Assembly: GCA_020430865.1 (NCBI GenBank) | Contig: JAGQIY010000962.1 | Location: 1-5,070, forward strand | Direction of reading: 5' to 3' | Origin: Myxococcales bacterium | GTDB lineage: Bacteria; Myxococcota; Polyangia; Polyangiales; Polyangiaceae | Length of the DNA stretch: 5,070 nucleotides | In this document: piece by piece, positions 1 to 5,043 of the stretch | Numbering within the stretch: position 1 is the stretch's first letter | Layout of the letters: every line of letters begins with the position of its first letter | Notes under the pieces: generated by a model | Told to the model about the DNA's origin: nothing | Database searches by the model: none | Seen by the model: only the letters and a program-made list of their open reading frames with translations | Translations under genes and position numbers: made by a program

Positions 1-807
1 CAGAACTGGGACATCAGCAAGAGCCGCGACGCGAGCCGGATGTTCACGCTCGCCACGCCCGCCGCGCTCGTCGATCTCGCGGAGCACGCGGGCTGCCGCT
101 CCATCGCCTACACCTATAACGACCCCGTCATCTTCGCCGAGTACGCCATCGACACCGCCGAGGCCTGTCACGAGCTGGGCCTGAACAGCGTCGCAGTCAG
201 CGCCGGCTACATCGGCGAGAGGGCGCGCGAGGCGTTCTTCGGCGCGATGGACGCGGCGAACATCGACCTCAAGGCCTTCACCGAGCGCTTCTACAAGAAG
301 CTGTGCTTCGCCGAGCTGGCGCCGGTGCTCGACACCCTGCGCTACATCAAGCACGAGACCGACTGCTGGCTCGAGGTGACCACGCTGTTGATCCCCGGAG
401 AGAACGACTCCGAGGCCGAGGTCGAGCGACTCGCCGGCTGGATGTACGAGAACCTCGGCCCCGACGTGCCGCTGCACTTCTCCGCGTTTCACCCCGATTT
501 CAAGCTGACGGGTCCAGAGCGTACCCCTACGGAAACGGTGCTACGCGCCCGCTCTCAGGCCAAGGCGATCGGGCTGCGCCACGTGTACTGCGGTAATGTC
601 CATCACCCCGAGAGCCAGTCGACGTACTGCCCCGGCTGCAACGCGCTGCTCATCGAGCGCGACTGGTATGCCCTCGGCGAGTACGCGGTGAAGCACGGTG
701 ACGCTCACTCCGGCGCTTGCGCTCATTGCGGGACGGTGATCCCCGGGCGCTTCGACCAGCGCGCAGGCAAGTGGGGGCGCCGCAGGCTTCCGATCCGCAT
801 CGCGTGA
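1..807 (+). CDS. amrS: AmmeMemoRadiSam system radical SAM enzyme, 5'-truncated by window edge
   Basis: This is the C-terminal 268 residues of a radical SAM protein of the AmrS family, which is encoded in many genomes with AMMECR1- and Memo-like proteins; its reaction is, to my knowledge, not firmly established. The frame is open from base 1 and begins QNWDISK, which in the family directly follows the last Cys of the CxxxCxxC [4Fe-4S] motif, so the cluster cysteines and true start lie upstream of the window. The ATG at base 40 is internal. Visible family features (window residue numbers) are YTYNDPVIF at 37-45, IDLKAF near 88, TTLLIPGEND near 127-136, HFSAFHPDFKLT near 159-170, and a C-terminal four-cysteine module (C210/C213 in YCPGC, C240/C243 in CAHCG) that may bind metal. 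It ends with TGA at 805-807, 11 bp from the convergent rph stop. No AMMECR1 or Memo gene is visible. Identification is confident from several motifs; the biochemical role is open. Confidence 0.9.
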   Translation, partial: QNWDISKSRDASRMFTLATPAALVDLAEHAGCRSIAYTYNDPVIFAEYAIDTAEACHELGLNSVAVSAGYIGERAREAFFGAMDAANIDLKAFTERFYKKLCFAELAPVLDTLRYIKHETDCWLEVTTLLIPGENDSEAEVERLAGWMYENLGPDVPLHFSAFHPDFKLTGPERTPTETVLRARSQAKAIGLRHVYCGNVHHPESQSTYCPGCNALLIERDWYALGEYAVKHGDAHSGACAHCGTVIPGRFDQRAGKWGRRRLPIRIA

Positions 808-818
808 GCCGAAGCGTT

Positions 819-1583
819 CTACCGGCGCATCAAGAGCTTCTCTAGCTCCACGCCAGCGGCCGCCAGGGCGTCGCTCTGGATGGTGCAGAGCTTGCCGATG
901 CCTGCCATCCCGAGGTCGATCATGGCGTCGACGTCGGCGCGGGGCACGGCTTCGCCCTCGGCGGTGCCCTGGATCTCGACGATGCCACCGTTGGCCGTGC
1001 CGACGACGTTCAGGTCGACGCGAGCGGTGCTGTCCTCTGCGTAGCAGAGGTCGAGGGCGTACTCCCCGTCGACGTGCCCCACGGAAATGGCAGCCACCTG
1101 GTCGCGCAGCACCGGGATCTCCAGGAGGCGACTCTGACGCAGCTTGTAGAGCGCCTGCGCCAAGGCAATGAAGCCCGCGGTGATCGACGCCGTGCGTGTG
1201 CCGCCGTCCGCCTCCAGCACGTCGCAGTCGATGTGGATGCTGCGCTCCCCGAGCTTCTCGAGGGCGACCGCAGCGCGCAGGGAGCGCCCGATCAGTCGCT
1301 CGATCTCCCGGGCGCGACCACCCAGCGGGCGCTCACGTCCGTCTCGGCGCTCGCGCCGACGCGGGTTCGCGCGGGGATGCATCTGATACTCGGCCGTGAT
1401 CCAGCCCTTGCCGGTGCCCTCGAGGAAGGGCGGCACGCTCTCGTCGACGGAGGCGGTGACGAGCACCCGCGTTCCCCCGCAGCGATACAGCGCCGAGCCC
1501 TCCGCCAGGGTGTGAAAACCGGTCTGAACCTCCACGGGACGCGGCTCTCGCAGATCCCGTCCACCACGCTTGTCACGAGCCAT
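819..1583 (-). CDS. rph: Ribonuclease PH (tRNA nucleotidyltransferase)
   Basis: RNase PH is a phosphate-dependent 3'-to-5' exoribonuclease that trims the 3' ends of tRNA precursors in the cytoplasm, usually as a ring-shaped hexamer. From ATG 1583 the product is 254 residues, slightly longer than the usual ~240. Family signatures are LREPRPVEVQTGF (11-23), the AEGS strand (27-30), TASVDESVPPFL (43-54), GKGWITAEYQMHPRA (58-72), GGRAREIERLIGRSLRA (88-104), and IDCDVLEADGGTRTASI (118-134) with the phosphate-binding GGTR loop; DLNVVGTANGGIVEIQGTAEG (190-210) follows. The frame is open back to 1748, but homology begins just after 1583, and an AAGG lies 8 nt upstream of that ATG; ATG 1610 has no ribosome binding site. 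It is divergent from the yjdF-like gene and convergent with amrS. The rdgB-like partner often found beside rph is not in this window. Stop is TAG at 821-819. No broken or missing key residue was seen. Confidence 0.95.
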   Translation of the reverse strand: MARDKRGGRDLREPRPVEVQTGFHTLAEGSALYRCGGTRVLVTASVDESVPPFLEGTGKGWITAEYQMHPRANPRRRERRDGRERPLGGRAREIERLIGRSLRAAVALEKLGERSIHIDCDVLEADGGTRTASITAGFIALAQALYKLRQSRLLEIPVLRDQVAAISVGHVDGEYALDLCYAEDSTARVDLNVVGTANGGIVEIQGTAEGEAVPRADVDAMIDLGMAGIGKLCTIQSDALAAAGVELEKLLMRR

Positions 1584-1600
1584 GGCGCCTGCCTTACCAT
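1570..1600 (+). promoter_or_regulatory. Candidate promoter for the yjdF-like gene, inside rph coding start
   Basis: TTGTCA (1570-1575, five of six bases of the -35 consensus) and TACCAT (1595-1600, four of six of the -10 consensus) are separated by 19 nt. Transcription would begin near 1606-1608, one to three bases before ATG 1609, giving an essentially leaderless message. That agrees with the absence of any Shine-Dalgarno sequence before 1609. The left part overlaps the first codons of rph on the other strand. The match is only moderate and the spacer is long, so this is a suggestion. Confidence 0.3.
1584..1597 (-). promoter_or_regulatory. Ribosome binding site deciding the rph start
   Basis: On the minus strand the bases before ATG 1583 read GGTAAGGCAGGCGCC. 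The AAGG core (1595-1592) sits 8 nt from the ATG, a normal Shine-Dalgarno spacing. The in-frame alternative ATG at 1610 has no purine-rich stretch before it. This supports 1583 as the start, in agreement with where family similarity begins. Confidence 0.55.
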
Positions 1601-1608
1601 GCAACGTC

Positions 1609-2301
1609 ATGGCGTCGCAGTCGAATGTCTCCGAGCCCTCGTCCGGCGCCGTCTCGACAGCGCAGCGCGCGCCGCGCCCGGGACACCAACGTCTGCCGCT
1701 GATGCTGCTGGCAGCTGGCGCGCTCATCCTCGGGCTGAGCCTGATCAATCCACCAGCGGGACGCTTCAGCTGGTCGCTCGAGGTGGTGCCCGGCTTGCTC
1801 GGCGTCGCGGTGATGATCGCGACCTACAAGAAGCTTCCGCTCTCCCACTGGATCTACGTGAGCGTCTTCATTCACGTCCTGATCCTGAACTACGGCGGGA
1901 TCTACACCTACGCGGAAACGCCACTCGGGAACTGGGCGAAGGACACCTTCCACCTCGCGCGCAATCACTACGACCGCATCGGCCACGTCGCCCTCGGCGT
2001 CTTCCCCTGCTTCATCATCAAGGAAGTCTTGCTGCGACTGACGCCGCTCCGGCGCGGCGGCTGGCTGTACTTCATCGTGGTCTCCATCGTGCTCGCCATC
2101 GCCGCCTTCTGGGAGCTGCTCGAGTGGTGGGTCACGCTGATCGTGGCCTCGGACAAGGGCACCGCGTTTCTCGGCACCCAGGGCGACGTGTGGGACGCTC
2201 AGTGGGACATGTTCCTCGCCCAGGTCGGCGCCATGGTCGCGCTGCCGCTGCTGGGCAAGCTGCACGACCGCTCGATGGCCAAGGTCTTCGCCGGCGAGTG
2301 A
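1609..2301 (+). CDS. yjdF: YjdF/DUF2238 family inner-membrane protein
   Basis: This is a 230-residue polytopic membrane protein of the DUF2238 (YjdF-like) family, whose function is unknown. About 28 hydrophilic residues precede six predicted helices at roughly 30-46, 56-72, 81-99, 125-141, 152-178 and 201-217. Conserved family segments lie at the helix edges: NYGGIYTYAETPLG (94-107), the N-H-YDRIGHVALG stretch (119-130), FWELLEWW (167-174), and FLGTQGDVWDAQWDM (187-201). The many conserved Asp, Glu, His and Trp residues suggest an enzyme or ion-binding protein, but this is inference. The start is uncertain: TTG 1570 and ATG 1582 are in frame but would overlap the rph start, and none of the three has a good ribosome binding site; ATG 1609 was preferred because it leaves the rph leader free. 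The queE gene follows after 27 bp on the same strand, so the two may share a transcript. The symbol reflects family membership only and is not the unrelated Bacillus yjdF. Confidence 0.83.
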   Translation: MASQSNVSEPSSGAVSTAQRAPRPGHQRLPLMLLAAGALILGLSLINPPAGRFSWSLEVVPGLLGVAVMIATYKKLPLSHWIYVSVFIHVLILNYGGIYTYAETPLGNWAKDTFHLARNHYDRIGHVALGVFPCFIIKEVLLRLTPLRRGGWLYFIVVSIVLAIAAFWELLEWWVTLIVASDKGTAFLGTQGDVWDAQWDMFLAQVGAMVALPLLGKLHDRSMAKVFAGE

Positions 2302-2328
2302 CTGGCCTCGCCGCTCGGCGCGCGATAC

Positions 2329-3114
2329 ATGGCTCCCGTGGACCTCGAGCGCACCCTCCCCCCCGACATCCTGCGGGTCAGCGAGATCTTCGCCAGCGTC
2401 CAGGGCGAGGGGGCGAGCCTCGGAGCGCCCTGCGTGTTCTTGCGCCTCGCGCTGTGCAACCTGCGCTGCGCCTGGTGTGACACCAAGTACACCTGGGACT
2501 GGTCCCGGTATCGCTACGCCGACGAGGTGACGGAGCGCCCGCTGGGCGAGGTGCGCGCGGAGATCACGCGTCTCCTCGCGGATCAGGAGGGGGAGAGGAG
2601 CACCGCGAAGCTCCCGCGCTCCACCGAGGGCGCGACACACCCGCCGCGCCTCGTGATCACCGGGGGCGAGCCGCTGATCCAGAGCAAGCCGCTGGTCTCG
2701 CTGCTCGGTCAGCTGGGCGACGCCCTGGTCGTCGAGGTGGAGACCAACGGCACCTTCGCGCCCCCGGCGGAGCTGGCCTCGCGCGTGAACCAGTGGAACG
2801 TCTCGCCCAAGCTCAGCCATGGCGGTGATCCGGAGAAGCGCCGCCTGGTCCCCGACGCCTTGCTCGCGCTGCGCGACACCGGCCGCGCCTGGCTCAAGCT
2901 GGTCATCGAAGCTGACGCGGACTGGCCCGAGGTCGAGGCTCTCCTCGAGCGCACCGCGTGGCCCCGCGCGCGCGTCCTGTTGATGCCCCAGGCCACCGAT
3001 CGCGAGAGCCTGAGGGCGCGCCTACCTGTGATTCGCGATCTTGCCGCACGGCAAGATGTGTCTGCCTGTACTCGTCTGCACGTCGAGCGCTGGGGCGGCC
3101 GCCGTGGGGTCTGA
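2329..3114 (+). CDS. queE: 7-carboxy-7-deazaguanine synthase QueE
   Basis: QueE is a cytoplasmic radical SAM enzyme that contracts 6-carboxy-5,6,7,8-tetrahydropterin to 7-carboxy-7-deazaguanine in the preQ0/queuosine pathway, using Mg2+. The 261-residue product has the N-terminal substrate segment SEIFASVQGEG (18-28), the cluster motif C43xxxC47xxC50 within LALCNLRCAWCDTKYTW, the SAM-binding TGGEPL (111-116), VEVETNG (135-141), NVSPKLS (157-163), LKLVIEAD (189-196), LLMPQ (217-221) and a C-terminal RLHVERWGGRRGV. Two features are unusual: Leu42 replaces the Gly that normally precedes the first cluster Cys, and a charged stretch at about 84-106 makes the protein longer than typical ~210-residue forms. 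ATG 2329 was chosen as the first start before the conserved N-terminus; GTG at codon 4 is possible, and no clear ribosome binding site is seen. No queC, queD, folE or queF is in the window, so partners must lie elsewhere. A role in 7-deazapurine DNA modification or natural products cannot be excluded, but nothing nearby suggests it. Confidence 0.93.
   Translation: MAPVDLERTLPPDILRVSEIFASVQGEGASLGAPCVFLRLALCNLRCAWCDTKYTWDWSRYRYADEVTERPLGEVRAEITRLLADQEGERSTAKLPRSTEGATHPPRLVITGGEPLIQSKPLVSLLGQLGDALVVEVETNGTFAPPAELASRVNQWNVSPKLSHGGDPEKRRLVPDALLALRDTGRAWLKLVIEADADWPEVEALLERTAWPRARVLLMPQATDRESLRARLPVIRDLAARQDVSACTRLHVERWGGRRGV
3038..3057. repeat. Perfect 9-bp inverted repeat (hairpin) inside the 3' end of queE
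   Basis: The sequence ATCTTGCCG-CA-CGGCAAGAT can form a perfect stem (in practice eight pairs with a GCAC tetraloop). It lies in queE codons for residues 237-243, about 60 bases beyond the stop of the convergent MYXO-CTERM gene. No run of T follows on either strand, so it is not a classical intrinsic terminator. It could still stabilise or end the minus-strand message; this is inference. Confidence 0.5.
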
Positions 3115-3118
3115 GAAC

Positions 3119-4708
3119 CTAGCGCCTGCGCCGTACCCGACGACGCCGGTAGAGCCCCGTCAGCAACAGCGCGCCTAACCCCCAAACCCACGGGCGCTTG
3201 CCCGAAGGCGCCTGGAGCCGGCAGTTGCAGTCGCCGTCGTCGATCTTCTTGCTCGCGTGGCTGGGATTCGCGGTGGAGCCGTCTCCCTCGTACTGCGGCT
3301 GCCCACCGGTCCCGGCGACCCCTGCGTCCTCGACGCCGCCTGTGCCTCCGCCAGCAGTGCCTGCGCCAGCAGTGCCTCCGACGCCGCCTGTGCCTCCGCT
3401 GCTGCAGGGCGCATCCGCGCCATCGCAGTCCTCGTCGATGCCGTTGCCACAGATCTCGGGCTGGGGGGTCCCGGCGACGGCGTCGCACTCGACGCCTAGC
3501 TGATCGACGCTGCACACGATGAAGCCCGCGCTCGCGCAGGCTCCGACACCGGCCGAGCAGACATCACCAAGCGTGACGAAGTCCTCGTCCGGGGATCCAT
3601 CGCAGTCGTTGTCGATGCCGTCGCACGACTCGATTGCCCCAGGGAACCGTGTCGGGTCGTCGTCGGCGCAGTCCGCAGCTGCGGTCGCCTCTCCGGAGTC
3701 GAGGCAATCGCCGTCGGCGTTCCCGTCCAGGCCGAGCTCGCAGGCGCCATCTCCGTCGTCGTCGATGTGCGGCCCGCAGTCGCCACTTGGCACCACGAGC
3801 CCGCGGACCTCGTGAAGCGTCGTGCTGGTCTGAACGTACAGCGAGTAGCCCCCGCCAGCCGCCGATGGCCCGTACCCCACGTCGTGGAAGTCGCTGCCCG
3901 TCACCACGATCTCCCACTCCGAGGCGTCGTCGATCTGCTGGTTGCCGTTCGCGTCGCGCAAGCGGTAGACGGCCGTGGCCGTGGCCGCGTAGACGTCGCC
4001 GTTGCTGAAATCGACCGCAGCCGCGCGCAGGTTGACCCCGTTGATCGCAGCGTAGGGCGCCACCGCGCCATCGGGCGTCATGCGCATGAGCGCGTCGGTT
4101 CCGCCGGGGGCCTCGGCGAGGTACATGACGTTGTCCAGGCTCGCTTCCACCTCGTCGACGTGGTCGAAGGCGTAGCTGCTCTGGAAAGGGGACACGACGC
4201 CGCTGGGTGTGACCCGATAGAGGGTCGGGACCCGAACGGCGACGAAGGCATTGTTCTGACAATCGAAGTCCAGCCCAGTCCCGAGCAAGCTCGTCCCATC
4301 CTCGATCCGCGCCAGATCCGCCTGGCGAGTGCCGTCCACGGCGAAGCGTCGAACTGGGAAGGACGGTTCGCTGGTCGGGACCTCGTAGATCAGCCCGTCG
4401 CGTCCAATACGCAAATCCCCACGGAACTGGTCAACGTGGTACACACCGGTCGTGATCCGGCTCACGCTGTCGTCGTTCCCGACCCGAAAGATCATCTCAC
4501 CCAGGTTGCCGTAGGCGTAGACCGTGCCGTCGTCAGCCACGTCCAGCCCCCCGAGGTAGCTATCCGACGCGAGGCTCACGCTGCGCGCCAAGCTCAGATC
4601 ACTCACGGTCACCACCTGAGCGCCTGCTGGCGAAGCGATGCTCAGGCAGAAACCTGCTGCGAGCACACGCATCAAGGCAAGGGACGTCACGCTATGGGGT
4701 GTCTGCAT
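3119..4708 (-). CDS. Exported beta-propeller/MopE-repeat protein with MYXO-CTERM-like anchor
   Basis: I know no characterised homologue; the domains are readable. Numbering is from ATG 4708 (529 residues). A signal peptide ends near SPAGA/Q (cut about 30/31). Residues ~35-305 contain about six degenerate repeats of the form GxDVADDGTVYAYG / MTPDG, typical of an NHL/SMP-30-like beta-propeller, with a weak EF-hand-like loop DANGNQQIDD near 252-261. Residues ~310-377 are Asp/Cys-rich and include a full MopE-type metal-binding repeat (DCADDDPTRFPG and CDGIDNDCDG). A Cys-rich spacer follows, then a second repeat, CGNGIDEDCDG, at 420-430. A Gly/Thr/Ala linker (436-470) leads to C494-N-C496, a hydrophobic helix (506-520) and an RRRRVRRRR tail, which matches the MYXO-CTERM layout processed by myxosortase for surface display. 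GTG 4723 and ATG 4672 are alternative starts; 4708 has a weak GGA upstream, while 4672 gives the shortest signal peptide. Ca2+ or Cu binding is plausible by family; ligand and role are unknown. Confidence 0.85.
   Translation of the reverse strand: MQTPHSVTSLALMRVLAAGFCLSIASPAGAQVVTVSDLSLARSVSLASDSYLGGLDVADDGTVYAYGNLGEMIFRVGNDDSVSRITTGVYHVDQFRGDLRIGRDGLIYEVPTSEPSFPVRRFAVDGTRQADLARIEDGTSLLGTGLDFDCQNNAFVAVRVPTLYRVTPSGVVSPFQSSYAFDHVDEVEASLDNVMYLAEAPGGTDALMRMTPDGAVAPYAAINGVNLRAAAVDFSNGDVYAATATAVYRLRDANGNQQIDDASEWEIVVTGSDFHDVGYGPSAAGGGYSLYVQTSTTLHEVRGLVVPSGDCGPHIDDDGDGACELGLDGNADGDCLDSGEATAAADCADDDPTRFPGAIESCDGIDNDCDGSPDEDFVTLGDVCSAGVGACASAGFIVCSVDQLGVECDAVAGTPQPEICGNGIDEDCDGADAPCSSGGTGGVGGTAGAGTAGGGTGGVEDAGVAGTGGQPQYEGDGSTANPSHASKKIDDGDCNCRLQAPSGKRPWVWGLGALLLTGLYRRRRVRRRR
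3331..3399 (-). repeat. Imperfect internal repeats encoding the Gly/Thr/Ala linker
   Basis: A 21-bp sequence occurs identically at 3331-3351 and 3379-3399, and between the copies a 14-bp sequence occurs at 3349-3362 and again at 3364-3377. On the minus strand they encode the GTGGV and GTAG units of the low-complexity linker of the MYXO-CTERM protein. Exact matches at the DNA level, not only in protein, point to recent duplication or slippage, so linker length may differ between strains. Confidence 0.7.
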
Positions 4709-4770
4709 CGAGTATCCGATCACTGGGAGTTACGAGCCACGCACCATGCCTGGGAGGGCTCGCTTCCACA

Positions 4771-4839
4771 ACGCGTTTCCCTGGCACCCGCCGTGCCTGC
4801 CTCCCGATCAGCCGCGCAGAGCTGCCCTGACGCGTTTCC
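4771..4839. repeat. Two direct copies of ACGCGTTTCC
   Basis: ACGCGTTTCC occurs at 4771-4780 and 4830-4839, 59 bp start to start. On the minus strand these read GGAAACGCGT, about 63 and 122 bases upstream of ATG 4708, a normal place for activator sites. Ten-base matches can arise by chance in GC-rich DNA, so the functional reading is weak. Confidence 0.3.
4782..4797 (+). promoter_or_regulatory. Possible sigma-54 promoter
   Basis: TGGCAC (4782-4787), five bases, then GTGCC (4793-4797) matches the -24/-12 sigma-54 layout (TGGCAC-N5-TTGCW) with a perfect -24 element, the GG and GC correctly spaced, and one mismatch in the -12 TTGC core. It would transcribe toward the gene at 5044 with a leader of roughly 235 bases. 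The same bases form a 5-bp inverted repeat (GGCAC/GTGCC), which offers another explanation. Confidence 0.25.
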
Positions 4840-4884
4840 TCACGGGAACGCTCCGGGCTTCGCCGGCGCTAGATCTGCCCGTGA
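4840..4884. repeat. 7-bp inverted repeat with long loop
   Basis: TCACGGG (4840-4846) and CCCGTGA (4878-4884) are perfect reverse complements enclosing 31 bases with a smaller GC-rich inner pairing. This could fold in an RNA leader of the plus-strand gene if transcription begins upstream. No T-run follows. The support is weak. Confidence 0.25.
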
Positions 4885-4992
4885 AGCTGCCGGACCCGAG
4901 CTCCGCTCGACCGGCCGGCCGTATCGCAAGCGAGATCAACTACGCTGGAATCTTGGGATCTCCACCGATTCTGCGACGCTCTGGTCAGGCTT

Positions 4993-4998
4993 TTGACC
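4993..4998 (+). promoter_or_regulatory. Candidate -35 element TTGACC for the gene at 5044
   Basis: TTGACC matches five of six bases of the -35 consensus and is followed four bases later by a 17-bp palindrome. At the ideal 17-nt spacing there is no good -10 box; TACCCT (5021-5026) is the nearest candidate but lies 22 nt away. A promoter that needs an activator bound at the palindrome would fit, but this is inference. Confidence 0.3.
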
Positions 4999-5001
4999 TC
5001 C

Positions 5002-5018
5002 CGATCCGGTCCGGATCG
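5002..5018. promoter_or_regulatory. Perfect 17-bp palindrome, candidate operator
   Basis: CGATCCGG-T-CCGGATCG has two perfect 8-bp arms around a single central base, the symmetry expected for a dimeric DNA-binding regulator. It lies between the TTGACC element and a possible TACCCT -10, 25 bp upstream of ATG 5044. Its position fits control of that gene; the regulator is unknown. Confidence 0.45.
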
Positions 5019-5033
5019 CGTACCCTTGGTTTC

Positions 5034-5038
5034 GGAGG
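5034..5038 (+). promoter_or_regulatory. Strong Shine-Dalgarno GGAGG for the gene at 5044
   Basis: GGAGG followed by T is complementary to the 16S rRNA 3' end and sits 5 nt before ATG 5044. It is the best ribosome binding site in the window and is the main support for a gene start there. Confidence 0.65.
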
Positions 5039-5043
5039 TTGCG

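Larger units (their letters stand above)
4709..5043. other. Intergenic regulatory region between divergent genes
   Basis: This 335-bp stretch separates the start of the minus-strand MYXO-CTERM gene from the plus-strand gene starting at 5044, so it must hold promoters for both. No RNA gene was recognised. One plus-strand frame is open from ATG 4746 to the window edge, but its third-position GC is clearly lower than in the real genes, it has no ribosome binding site, and it would overlap the well-supported start at 5044 in another frame. Candidate elements inside it are listed separately. Confidence 0.6.

Noticed and set aside
808..845. Intrinsic terminator between amrS and rph
   Set aside because: Only a 5-bp GAAGC/GCTTC pairing with a 20-base loop is present and there is no T-run, so it is not convincing.
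1584..1748. N-terminal extension of RNase PH up to 1748
   Set aside because: The added residues have no similarity to the family and overlap the coding start of the yjdF-like gene. ATG 1583 has a Shine-Dalgarno and fits the family's N-terminus.
2302..2328. preQ1-type riboswitch before queE
   Set aside because: Only 27 bp separate yjdF and queE, too little for a known riboswitch, and no conserved aptamer pattern was seen.
1074..2480. Long plus-strand open frame of 468 codons
   Set aside because: It runs antisense to rph and then out of frame through the yjdF-like gene into queE. The translation is Arg/Ala-rich low-complexity sequence, typical of shadow frames in GC-rich DNA, and the three genes it crosses have clear family motifs.
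1594..2820. Long minus-strand open frame of 408 codons
   Set aside because: It is antisense to the yjdF-like gene and queE, both well supported by motifs. Its product lacks recognisable domains and has shadow-like composition.
3767..4996. Plus-strand open frame of 409 codons opposite the MYXO-CTERM gene
   Set aside because: The product is rich in His, Val, Arg and Ala with no domain, as expected opposite a GC-rich gene. The minus-strand frame has a signal peptide, MopE repeats and a sorting tail.
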